Under the pieces are notes generated by a model that saw only the letters and a program-made list of their open reading frames with translations, was not told the origin of the DNA and ran no database searches. The position numbers and the translations under genes are program-made. DNA of 64,000 bases from Sodalis glossinidius str. 'morsitans' (lineage in GTDB: Bacteria > Pseudomonadota > Gammaproteobacteria > Enterobacterales > Enterobacteriaceae). Every line of letters begins with the position of its first letter. Position 1 is the first letter of the stretch. Where the stretch lies: positions 1 through 64,000 of the forward strand of contig NC_007712.1 of NCBI RefSeq assembly GCF_000010085.1, read 5' to 3'. Below, piece by piece: positions 18,580 through 27,269 of this stretch.

Positions 18580-18605
18580 CTCGCTTCAAAGAAGGAGTTA
18601 ATAAT
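18580..18605 (+). promoter_or_regulatory. ROSE-like hairpin before ibpB
   Basis: CTCGCTTC (18580-18587) can pair with GAAGGAG (18591-18597), the ribosome site of ibpB, over a three-base loop. TCGCT again fits the UYGCU signature. This second element would give ibpB its own heat control on the shared transcript. Confidence 0.6.
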
Positions 18606-19061
18606 ATGCGTAATTATGATCTCTCCCCCTTATTCCGGTAATGGATCGGTTTTGATAAATTAGCCAGCAATATTCAAGATGATCATCAGGGGATAAGTTA
18701 TCCCCCCTACAATATTGAGAAAAGCGATGATAACCATTATCGCATTACCCTGGCGCTGGCCGGTTTTACCCAGCAAGAACTGTCGATTGAGTTAGAAGGC
18801 CCGCGCCTGACCATCAAGGGTAAACCCGCGCTGGCGGAAAAGGAGGTGCACTATCTGCACCAGGGGTTGGTCTGCAAAGAATTCACCCTCAGCTTTACCC
18901 TGGCGGAACATATGACGGTGGAACAGGCTGATTTTACCCACGGCTTGCTGAACATCGACCTGGAACGACACATTCCTGAATCGCTGCAGCCGCGGCATAT
19001 TGCCATTGGCACCACGGCCCAGCGTCCGGCGCTCCAGGATCGTACCCTGGATGCCGAGTAA
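18606..19061 (+). pseudogene. ibpB: Small heat-shock protein IbpB with early nonsense codon
   Basis: IbpB is the client-releasing partner of IbpA. The frame reads MRNYDLSPLFR, then TAA at 18639-18641 where E. coli has Gln, then WIGFDKLASN and an otherwise open alpha-crystallin protein with YPPYNIEKSDDNHYRITLAL and HGLLNIDLERHIPES. Only this single lesion is seen. Internal restarts lack a ribosome site, so the product is most likely absent unless the ochre codon is suppressed. The undamaged remainder suggests a recent event. Confidence 0.88.
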
Positions 19062-19182
19062 ACCTGTCGGGGCGCCTCTTTCCACCTGAGGTGCCCGCTT
19101 GTGCCGTCGTCGCGCAATAATCCGTGGCCTGTTCCGGCGGCGAATGGCGTTCTGCCCGCGCCCGCGTTGGCCTCGTAACGAC

Positions 19183-19212
19183 AAGCCCGTCAGGGAACTG
19201 ACGGGCTTTTTT
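19183..19212. terminator. Rho-independent terminator between ibpB and avtA
   Basis: AAGCCCGTCAG pairs with CTGACGGGCTT around a short GGAA-like loop and is followed by TTTT, after the ibpAB transcript. It lies 15 bases past the avtA end. The A-rich side on the minus strand is weak, so it mainly serves the plus strand. Confidence 0.85.
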
Positions 19213-19226
19213 ATGGCCGCTTGCCG

Positions 19227-20484
19227 TCAGACCACCGTCTCGCGGTGGGCGAGCGCCACTTCTTCCGCCAGAATGGCAATGCCGCGCTCGATTTTTTCAG
19301 CCTCCGGCACATAATTCATACGCAGGCATTGACGACGGTGATGCCACTCTTGCTCCAGCCCGGGGAAAAAGTAGTGGCCGGGGGACCATCAGTACGCCGC
19401 GCAGCTTCAGGCGCTGATAGAGGGCGTCGGTCGAGATAGGCAAATCGGGAAACCACAGCCAGAGAAAAATCGCGCCTTCCGGCTTATGGATCAGGCAGCG
19501 CTCCGGCGGCAGCCAACGGCGTATAAAGGCGATGGCTTCATCGACGCGGCGACGATAAAACGGGCGGATAACCTCTTCACACAGGCGGAGCAAGTCACCC
19601 CGGCGAATCATGCTATTAAGCATGGCGGGTCCGATCCCGCCCGGCGCCAGGCTGATAATACCGTTGATATTGCCGAGCGCCTTTATGACCGGTTCACCGG
19701 CGATGACGATACCGCCGCGCACGTCCGGCAATCCCAATTTGGACAAGCTCATACACAATATGATGTTGGGATTCCACAGCGGTCGGGCGTCGGTGAAAAT
19801 CAGTCCCGGGAACGGCAGGCCATAAGCGTTATCAATCAGCAGCGGCACCTGATGCTGCCGCGCCAGCGCGTCCAGCTTCATCAGTTCCTCATCGGTAATC
19901 ACGTTCCCGGTCGTATTGGTCGGCCGTGAGACGCAAATAAAACCAATATCCTCACCTACCTTCAGATGCGCGAAATCTACATGGTATTTAAACTGGCCGT
20001 CGGTTAGCAGGGAAAGCGTCGGCTTCGTTGCGACGAACATGTTTTCCTCAAGCCCCGCATCGCTATAGCCCAAATATTCTGGGGCCAGCGGGAACAAGAC
20101 CCGGCGCAACGTGCCGTCTTCACCGCGGCCGGCAAAGAGATTGAATAAATAGAAAAAGGCGCTCTGGCTGCCGTTGGTCAGTGCGATATTGGCTGCGGTG
20201 ACAGGCCAGTCGAACTCCTTGCGCAGCAGTGCGGCCAGCGAGGTCAGGAGAGTATCTTTACCTTGGGGGCCGTCATAGTTGCATAGTGCTTCATTCAGGG
20301 TGCCATCGTCGAGCATCTCGCGACACAGGCCGTCAAAGTAGCGCTCCATAGCAGGAATCGACGCCGGGTTGTTGTTGCCGAGCATAATGGCGCCTAGGGT
20401 GCGCAGGCCTTCGTTCATGTCGTCCATCAACTGGGCGATACCGCAATGGCGGGTGAATTTGTTGCCGAAGCGGGAAAAAGTCAT
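19227..20484 (-). pseudogene. avtA: Valine-pyruvate aminotransferase AvtA with a late frameshift
   Basis: AvtA is a PLP-dependent (fold type I) transaminase interconverting alanine and valine with their keto acids. From MTFSRFGNKFTRHCGIAQLM the frame is open for about 370 residues, including LTNGSQSAFFYLFNLFAGRG and the lysine-bearing LCMSLSKLGLPDVRGG. A single extra base in a run of five C (plus-strand G at about 19380-19385) then throws off the end. The lost frame continues HYFFPGLEQEW and LRMNYVPEAEKIERGIAILA and stops at 19227-19229. The PLP site is intact but the C-terminal domain is missing. A homopolymer error in sequencing is an alternative. Confidence 0.85.
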
Positions 20485-20621
20485 AGCGTTAGACTGCAGT
20501 TCGTAGCGGGCCAGACTGACACCTTACCTGCTGGCAATCCCCCTTACCCTGACGGCGTTACAACGCCGCCGGGAGTGACCGCTAAGGGGCGGCGCCAGGC
20601 ATGCGCGCAGGCCATCACCGG

Positions 20622-21623
20622 TCAGATCAGTTTCCGCGCCCGCAATTCGGTTTTCAGGTAAGCGTAATAGATCGGCGCCGCTACCAATCCTTCCAGACCA
20701 AACGCCGCCTCGAAGATAAGCATTGCCAGCAGCAGCTCCCAGGATTTGGCATTGATGCGGCTGCCGACGATCTCGGCATTGAGGAAATACTCCAACTTGT
20801 GAATCAAGATGAGGTACAGTACCATCACACTCCCCACGCTCAAAGAGATAGAGAGCGCTGAAATGATAATCATGAAATTGGAAATGAGATTACCGATAAT
20901 CGGCAGCAGGCCAAAAATAAAAGTAGCCACGATCAGCGTTTTACCCAGCGGCAGATGCACGCCGAACAGGGGGAACAGCACCAGAATCATCATCGACGTC
21001 AGCAGGGTATTGACCAGCGACACTTTAATTTGGGCAAAGACAATATTGCGAAACGCCTGAGAGAGATAATGCAGGCGCTCCAGCAACTGCTGCGTAAAAT
21101 AGGTGTTGCGCCCGGACGGCTTATTTAGCGAAATTACAGCGCCGATAATAAGGCCGATAAAAATGGTAATCAGCCCGTGCAGGAAAGAGCGGCCCATATT
21201 GCGGATAATAATTAAATTGGACTCGACCAGGGCAAAGAGCTGATCTTTCAGCTCTTCCGCGCTTTCGGGCAGGAACGAGGGGAGATAATCAGGAATGCGG
21301 TTCTTCACGTCGGAAAAGATGCGGTTGGTTTCGGCGGTAATGTCGATACCGCGCTGAATGTCCGAGGTTAGGAAGCTTACCAGGCTCACGATACCCAGCG
21401 TCATGGCAATGACCACAAATGCGGCAATCAGAGTTACCACGACCCAACGTGCGCGGCCGCTGCCCACCAGACGTTCAAACCACGGCGTCAGAGAAATGAT
21501 GACCTCATACGCCAGAAAGCCGGCGATAAAGCAGGGAAACAAATGCAGCGGGATGATCAGGGTGATAAAAAGAAACATTAACAGGTAAGAGGTTGCCTTC
21601 AGCCATGTCTCACTTACGCTCAT
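20622..21623 (-). CDS. AI-2E transporter family membrane protein
   Basis: The 333-residue protein has about seven or eight hydrophobic helices: two at the N-terminus (MFLFITLIIPLHLF), one near 60-85, a soluble middle segment (about 90-140) and a C-terminal bundle with FIFGLLPIIGNLISNFMIII, as in the PerM/YhhT/TqsA family. Members are proposed exporters, some for autoinducer-2, others linked to Na+/H+ exchange, so the substrate cannot be stated. The frame is complete. It stands alone between broken avtA and broken ghrB on the same strand. Confidence 0.8.
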   Translation of the reverse strand: MSVSETWLKATSYLLMFLFITLIIPLHLFPCFIAGFLAYEVIISLTPWFERLVGSGRARWVVVTLIAAFVVIAMTLGIVSLVSFLTSDIQRGIDITAETNRIFSDVKNRIPDYLPSFLPESAEELKDQLFALVESNLIIIRNMGRSFLHGLITIFIGLIIGAVISLNKPSGRNTYFTQQLLERLHYLSQAFRNIVFAQIKVSLVNTLLTSMMILVLFPLFGVHLPLGKTLIVATFIFGLLPIIGNLISNFMIIISALSISLSVGSVMVLYLILIHKLEYFLNAEIVGSRINAKSWELLLAMLIFEAAFGLEGLVAAPIYYAYLKTELRARKLI

Positions 21624-21818
21624 TCTTCTTTCCTTTCATTGCTGGCAGGTTCCTTTGTTGCGCGAATAGCAAATAGCATAAGCGGTAATCATAGCACCGA
21701 CAGCTTAAACCGCAGCGTCATCGCCCCCTGTCAGGAGCAAGAAAAACGTCGCGCTCACCGCGGGCGACTGTCGGCGCCGCCAGGCCTGGCTTTGGCCGTC
21801 GCCGGAGGCGCTGTAGCG

Positions 21819-22365
21819 TTAATGGCCGGGGAGAATCTCCGGATTGACGCAGTTTTTCTCCACCCGGCCGGAAGGGCGGTGATGAGATTATTCACCGCGT
21901 CGGCGGCCATGTTGTAGCGCGTCTCATGGGTGGCGAAGCCGATATGCGGCAGCGCCACGACATTGGGCAGGCGCAGCAGCGGCGACGTTACCGGCAGCGG
22001 CTCCTGCTCGAACACATCGAGTCCGGCGCCAAGGAGGGTGCAGTTTTCCAGCGTCGCAATCAGTGCCGCTTCATCCACCACCGGCCCGCGTTGATTACGT
22101 CGCGCGCGCTCAACGCCTGCACATCAAAATTGTCGTAACTCACAGAGATTGTCGAGTCGGCTTTTAGCGCCGGCATACGCTCAAGCAAAGCCTCATCGAC
22201 CTTCCCACCGGTGCCGATAAGACCCAGCGCTTCCGTCAGGGCCTGCGCATGTTGCTGCAAATTGTCGTCGGTAAGCCCGTCGAACGCCGTTACGCTGAAA
22301 TGTTCGTCCAGACGTCGGCGTAAATCTTCCGGGATGGCTTTATACAAAATCACAGCAGGCTTCAT
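21819..22365 (-). pseudogene. ghrB: Broken glyoxylate/hydroxypyruvate reductase B
   Basis: GhrB is an NADPH-dependent D-2-hydroxyacid dehydrogenase. The start MKPAVILYKAIPEDLRRRL, preceded by GGAG, runs to STISVSYDNFDVQALSARDV. The frame then jumps to INAGR and the C-terminal block LGAGLDVFEQEPLPVTSPLL, PHIGFATHETRYNMAADAV. About 150-160 residues are missing, including the NAD(P)-binding Rossmann motif. A shift near 21860 also alters the last 15 residues (VEKNCVNPEILPGH in the original frame). Its position next to glyQS agrees with E. coli. Confidence 0.9.
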
Positions 22366-22714
22366 CGAATTCTCCATTAATCAGTGATTACCAGATTCAT
22401 TATTAATCAGCATACCACTTTTCAACGCGGGGAACAGGCGCGCTGATGGGAGATGCTGACACGGGGAAGACAACCCGGAGGACCCCGGGCAACGCTGCAG
22501 GAGGATAGTGGTTCCGGTCTGGCGCTCAGGATGAGGGACGGAAGACGGCGTGCATTATACCACCGGCGTACCAGTTAAGAGCGGCGCTGACTGTTCTGAT
22601 TAAATCTGCGGCGCGTATTCGCAGTTGTTGCCGGATCCGGGCTGTATATCTGAACGCCAGAGGGTATACTGGGGCCTTCTCATTACATCCACTTGCAACG
22701 CGTGCGAATTCAAC

Positions 22715-23629
22715 ATGCAAAAGTTTGATCCCAAGACCTTTCAGGGCCTGATCCTGACGCTCCAGGATTACTGGGCGCGCCAGGGCTGCACTATCGTCCA
22801 GCCGCTGGATATGGAAGTCGGCGCGGGGACGTCCCATCCCATGACCTGTCTGCGGGCGCTTGGCCCGGAGCCCATCGCCGCCGCCTACGTGCAGCCTTCG
22901 CGCCGTTCCACGGATGGCCGTTACGGTGAAAACCCCAACCGGCTGCAGCATTACTACCAGTTCCAGGTCATCATCAAACCCTCGCCAGAGAATATCCAGG
23001 AATTATATCTCGGTTCGCTGAGAGAAGTTGGCCTGGATCCCACTATTCACGATATTCGTTTCGTGGAGGACAACTGGGAAAACCCGACACTGGGCGCCTG
23101 GGGGCTGGGTTGGGAAGTCTGGCTGAACGGTATGGAAGTGACGCAATTCACCTATTTTCAGCAGGTGGGTGGGCTGGAATGCCGGCCGGTCACGGGGGAA
23201 ATCACCTACGGGCTTGAGCGTTTGGCAATGTATCTGCAGGGCGTCGACAGCGTTTATGATTTGGTATGGAGCGATGGGCCGCTGGGTCGTACCACCTATG
23301 GCGACGTGTTCCACCAAAACGAAGTCGAGCAATCCACCTACAACTTCGAGTATGCCGATGTGGATTTTCTGTTCACCTGTTTTGAACAGTATGAAAAAGA
23401 GGCGCAAAACCTGCTGGCTCTGGAAAAACCGCTGCCGCTGCCGGCCTATGAGCGCATTCTGAAGGCGGCGCACAGCTTCAATTTGCTCGACGCCCGCAAA
23501 GCTATTTCGGTTACGGAGCGCCAGCGCTATATCCTGCGGATCCGCACGTTGACCAAGGCCGTGGCGGAAGCCTACTACGCTTCACGCGAAGCGCTGGGTT
23601 TCCCGATGTGCAAGAAGAATGAGAACTAA
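22715..23629 (+). CDS. glyQ: Glycine-tRNA ligase alpha subunit
   Basis: Catalytic alpha subunit of the bacterial alpha2-beta2 glycyl-tRNA synthetase, class II. The 304-residue protein begins [20 protein letters not shown] and contains the class II motifs in [20 protein letters not shown] and [20 protein letters not shown]. The ATG at 22715 is chosen because upstream codons are not conserved in the family. glyS follows after nine bases. Complete. Confidence 0.97.
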
Positions 23630-23638
23630 GAGGCAGCC

Positions 23639-25708
23639 ATGACGCAACACACTTTTCTAGTGGAAATCGGCACGGAAGAGCTGCCGCCCAAGGCGCTGCG
23701 CGCGTTGGCTGAGGCCTTTGCCATCCACATTAGCGGCGAACTTGATGCGGCCAACGTTCGCCACGGCGAAGTCAGCTGGTTTGCCGCCCCGCGCCGGCTG
23801 GCGGTCAAGGTCGCCGCGCTCGGCGGCGCACAGGCCGACAGCGACGTTGAGAAGCGCGGTCCCGCCATCGCACAGGTGTTTGATGCCGACGGCAATCCCA
23901 CCAAAGCGGCCGAAGGCTGGGCGCGCGGCTGCGGCATTACGGTCAGCCAGGCGGAACGTCTCGCGACAGATAAAGGGGAATGGCTGGTCTATCGCGCCCG
24001 CGTGAAGGGGCAGCCGGTGCAAGAGCTGCTGTGCGCTGTGGTCAGCCGCGCGCTTGGCAAACTGCCGATCCCGAAAATGATGCGCTGGGGCGACAATGAA
24101 ACCCAGTTCATCCGGCCGGTGCACACCGTGACGCTGCTGTTGGATGACGGCGTCATTGCGGGCAATGTGCTCGGCATTGACGCCGATCGCATCGTGCGCG
24201 GTCACCGTTTTATGGGCGAGCGGGAAATCAGCCTGGAGCACGCCGATCAGTATCCGCAGGTGCTGCTGGATCGCGGCCGGGTGATGGCGGACTATCTGCA
24301 GCGTAAAGAGACCATTCGCAGAGATGCGGAAGAGGCGGCCAAACGGTTAGGCGGCGTGGCCGATCTGAGCGAGAGCCTGCTGGAAGAGGTCACCTCGCTG
24401 GTGGAATGGCCGGTGGTGCTCACCGCCCGTTTTGAAGAGAAGTTTCTGGCGGTGCCGGCGGAGGCGCTGGTTTACACCATGAAAGGCGACCAGAAATATT
24501 TCCCGGTTTACGATGCCGCGGGCAACCTGCTGCCTCACTTTATTTTCGTGGCGAATATCGAGTCGAAAGATCCCCAGCAGATCATCGCCGGTAATGAAAA
24601 GGTCGTGCGTCCACGCCTGGCTGATGCGGAGTTCTTCTTTAACACCGACCACAAACAGCGGCTGGAAGATCGTCTGCCGAGGCTGGATACGGTGCTGTTT
24701 CAAAAACAGCTCGGCACGTTGCGCGACAAAAGCGACCGGATCGAAGCTCTGTCGGCCTGGATCGCCGGCCGGATTGGTGCGGATGTGCCCCAGGCCGCGC
24801 GCGCCGGTCTGTTGTCCAAATGCGACCTGATGACCAATATGGTGTTTGAATTTACCGACACCCAGGGCGTGATGGGTATGCATTACGCCCGCCATGACGG
24901 CGAGCCGGAAGCAGTGGCGTTGGCGCAAAAAGAGCAGTATCAGCCGCGATTTGCCGGCGATGCGCTCCCCACGACGCTGGTGTCCTGCGCGGTCGCCATT
25001 GCTGACAAGATGGATACGCTGGCCGGCATTTTTGGCATCGGCCAGCATCCTAAAGGGGATAAAGATCCTTTTGCCCTGCGCCGTGCCACGCTCGGCGTGC
25101 TGCGCATTATCGTGGAAAAACAGCTGCCGCTCGACCTGCAGACGCTGACGGAAGAGGCGGTGCGCCTCTACGGCGAGAAGCTGACCAATGACGCTGTGGT
25201 GAATGATGTCATCGATTTTATGCTCGGTCGTTTCCGCGCCTGGTACCAGGAGCAGGGGCACAGCGTCGACACCATTCAGGCGGTGCTGGCGCGACGTCCG
25301 ACTCGCCCGGCGGATTTCGACGCTCGGGTACGCGCGGTGAGCTATTTCCGCACCCTGGAGGAAGCCGCGTCGCTGGCGGCGGCCAACAAGAGGGTATCAA
25401 ACATACTGGCCAAATCTGACGATCCGGTCTACAAGGACTTGCAGGCCTCGGTGCTCAAGGATCCATCGGAAATCACGCTGGCGACCCATTTGGTGGTGTT
25501 GCGCGAAAAACTACAGCCGTTATTCGAGGCGGGTCGCTATCAGGACGCGCTGGTAGAGCTGGCGGCGCTGCGGGAGCCGGTGGACGCTTTCTTTGATAGC
25601 GTTATGGTGATGGCGGACGACCCTCAGGTGCGTATTAACCGTCTGACGCTGCTCGCGCAGCTGCGCAAGCTGTTTTTGCAGGTCGCGGATATTTCGCTGT
25701 TGCAATAG
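23639..25708 (+). CDS. glyS: Glycine-tRNA ligase beta subunit
   Basis: Beta subunit carrying tRNA recognition and an HD-like core. The product is 689 residues, the same as in E. coli. It starts TFLVEIGTEELPPKALRALA and contains the conserved KMMRWGDNETQFIRPVHTVT and GDKDPFALRRATLGVLRIIV. GAGGCAGCC lies before the ATG. It forms the glyQS operon. No lesion is seen. Confidence 0.97.
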   Translation: MTQHTFLVEIGTEELPPKALRALAEAFAIHISGELDAANVRHGEVSWFAAPRRLAVKVAALGGAQADSDVEKRGPAIAQVFDADGNPTKAAEGWARGCGITVSQAERLATDKGEWLVYRARVKGQPVQELLCAVVSRALGKLPIPKMMRWGDNETQFIRPVHTVTLLLDDGVIAGNVLGIDADRIVRGHRFMGEREISLEHADQYPQVLLDRGRVMADYLQRKETIRRDAEEAAKRLGGVADLSESLLEEVTSLVEWPVVLTARFEEKFLAVPAEALVYTMKGDQKYFPVYDAAGNLLPHFIFVANIESKDPQQIIAGNEKVVRPRLADAEFFFNTDHKQRLEDRLPRLDTVLFQKQLGTLRDKSDRIEALSAWIAGRIGADVPQAARAGLLSKCDLMTNMVFEFTDTQGVMGMHYARHDGEPEAVALAQKEQYQPRFAGDALPTTLVSCAVAIADKMDTLAGIFGIGQHPKGDKDPFALRRATLGVLRIIVEKQLPLDLQTLTEEAVRLYGEKLTNDAVVNDVIDFMLGRFRAWYQEQGHSVDTIQAVLARRPTRPADFDARVRAVSYFRTLEEAASLAAANKRVSNILAKSDDPVYKDLQASVLKDPSEITLATHLVVLREKLQPLFEAGRYQDALVELAALREPVDAFFDSVMVMADDPQVRINRLTLLAQLRKLFLQVADISLLQ

Positions 25709-25854
25709 GCCGCGCGTTGCCTGCTGGCACGTCGCCGTCGACCTCGGCGGTTTTTGCCCGTCGCAAAACTGAACTATATTGTTACTGAGTCAGGGAAGGC
25801 GAAGTGAATACCTAAACCGGGAAAATAAGTCCTTCATTTACAGGAGTAAAGGTT

Positions 25855-26577
25855 ATGACCTTAAGGGAGCGCATGGGCCTCTACCGGCCGCTGCTGTATT
25901 GCTGGGCGTCTTTCAGTTGACCGGCTGCGGCGATAAAGAACCGGAACAGCGCCAAGCCTTTATACAATTTCTGCAAAATACGATTTTGCCTGGCGGTGAA
26001 CGGATCCCCACCCTGAGCGTGGCGCAAAAGGAGCAGTTTGGCCCTTACGCTAATGATTACCAGATTTTGCAAACTTTCAGCGACAAATTCCTCAGCTCGG
26101 TTAACGGTTCACTGGTACCGGTGCTGGATGAGATAAGCCAAATCCGCGTGCCCCAGGATTACCTGTCCCATCGGCGGACGCTCGCGCAGGCGAGAGGCGC
26201 GTTGAATATGCTGGCGCCCGATCTGGTTGGCCCGCGCCAGGAAACAGTCGGACGATGCTCGCGCCGCGCTCAAGCAGCCTGAAGATCTGCAAAAAGTCTA
26301 CGCGCAGGCCTACGACAAGCTGGTGACCGGCCCGGTGCAGAAAGTCACACCGGGTATTGGCGCCGCTTCTTCACTGGCGGAACAGCTGGTTCACGTGGGG
26401 GATTTTCTCGCCATGCAGACGGGGCAGGGCCAGCCCAGCTTTGATGGCGGGGCGGTAAGCTTCCCCACGCAACTGCAAGTGACGTAATACAATGAGCTCA
26501 TGACCGGGCTGCAAAACCAGCACCAGCACCAGCAGTTGCTACAGGCGCAAAACGGCGCGGGCGCGCTGTTGACATGA
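25855..26577 (+). pseudogene. yiaF: Broken YiaF-family lipoprotein (DUF3053)
   Basis: E. coli YiaF is a DUF3053 lipoprotein encoded near ghrB; its function is unknown. The start MTLRERMGL has CAGGAG before it. A frameshift near 25875 is needed to enter the signal peptide frame LLGVFQLTGCGDKEPEQRQA (lipobox LTGC). A second shift near 26235 leads to ARKQSDDARAALKQPEDLQK. A TAA at 26485-26487 interrupts the last part before YNELMTGLQNQHQHQQLLQA and the final TGA. It is non-functional. Confidence 0.87.
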
Positions 26578-26954
26578 TGGTATCCCCCCCCCGGGGGTGT
26601 CATCACCCTCGCCCAGGGGGAGTGATTTCCAAAGGTCGGTGTAAGGCTGGCCTGATAGCGTCCCCCGCGGCCTTAGGCTGCTACCCTGGCGGTGGCGACC
26701 TGTCTTTTTTAGTTTAGGCCACTGAGCGGCTAACCCTAGGCTGCACCTGAGCAACATTTCCTGCCGGCCTCCATGGCGGGCCTGCGCCGGCGTGTCTCAT
26801 CCGATTATGTCTAGCTGCGAAGGCTTCGCCTTTGGGGGACTTCTTTTAGCGGTAACTTTGTTACACCTTTTCCATTGATCTCTAAGTCCTATCCTCGTTA
26901 CAGGCGTGCTTTCAATAAGACTGTGCCCTCAGTGGCAGTCGGATAATAATTTTT
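26578..26954. other. Gene-free stretch upstream of the mannitol control region
   Basis: No coding sequence is recognisable in these 377 bases. Notable are a G/C run block (CCCCCCCCCCGGGGG near 26585-26600) and a small hairpin GAAGGCTTCGCCTTT near 26820. It may contain the remnant of genes that lie between yiaF and mtl in related genomes. Confidence 0.4.
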
Positions 26955-26970
26955 TGTGATTTAAATCTCA
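26955..26970. promoter_or_regulatory. CRP site 1 of the mtl control region
   Basis: TGTGATTTAAATCTCA matches the CRP half-site TGTGA with a six-base spacer and a second half-site TCTCA that differs at one base from TCACA. It is the most distal of four such sites. Confidence 0.6.
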
Positions 26971-26998
26971 TTTTAATTATAAATAAGATAACCAATGA

Positions 26999-27014
26999 TG
27001 TGATATATATCACA
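26999..27014. promoter_or_regulatory. CRP site 2 of the mtl control region (perfect palindrome)
   Basis: TGTGATATATATCACA is a perfect 16-bp palindrome identical to the TGTGA-N6-TCACA CRP consensus. It should be the strongest site of the array. Confidence 0.85.
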
Positions 27015-27071
27015 ATGTGGCGCTTAATCTGGTCGGTAATGCATAAATGTAGTTTTATTTCAGGGGTTTTT

Positions 27072-27087
27072 TGTGATGAATATCACT
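27072..27087. promoter_or_regulatory. CRP site 3 of the mtl control region
   Basis: TGTGATGAATATCACT has both half-sites at the correct spacing, with one mismatch at the last base. Confidence 0.75.
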
Positions 27088-27113
27088 CAGATAGCCCTAA
27101 ATAGGGGAGGGCT

Positions 27114-27129
27114 CGTGATTAGCATCACA
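27114..27129. promoter_or_regulatory. CRP site 4, promoter-proximal
   Basis: CGTGATTAGCATCACA has one mismatch. It is centred about 40 bases before a start predicted from the -10-like TATAAC at 27149-27154, the class II CRP arrangement. E. coli mtlA is also CRP-activated with several sites (from memory). Confidence 0.75.
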
Positions 27130-27269
27130 ATAATTGACATCGCTACTCTATAACAAAAGAGCGTGGTAGAGTCGCGCTGCCAATAGTAATACCGGCGGAT
27201 GATGCAACACTGCCGCAACAAATTTCACGCGCTCTTATTGTATAGCGCGTTTCAATAGGGGTGAGTTTT

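Noticed and set aside
24347..25261. 304-codon minus-strand frame opposite glyS
   Set aside because: Lies inside intact glyS, has no recognisable domain and arises from high GC at third positions.
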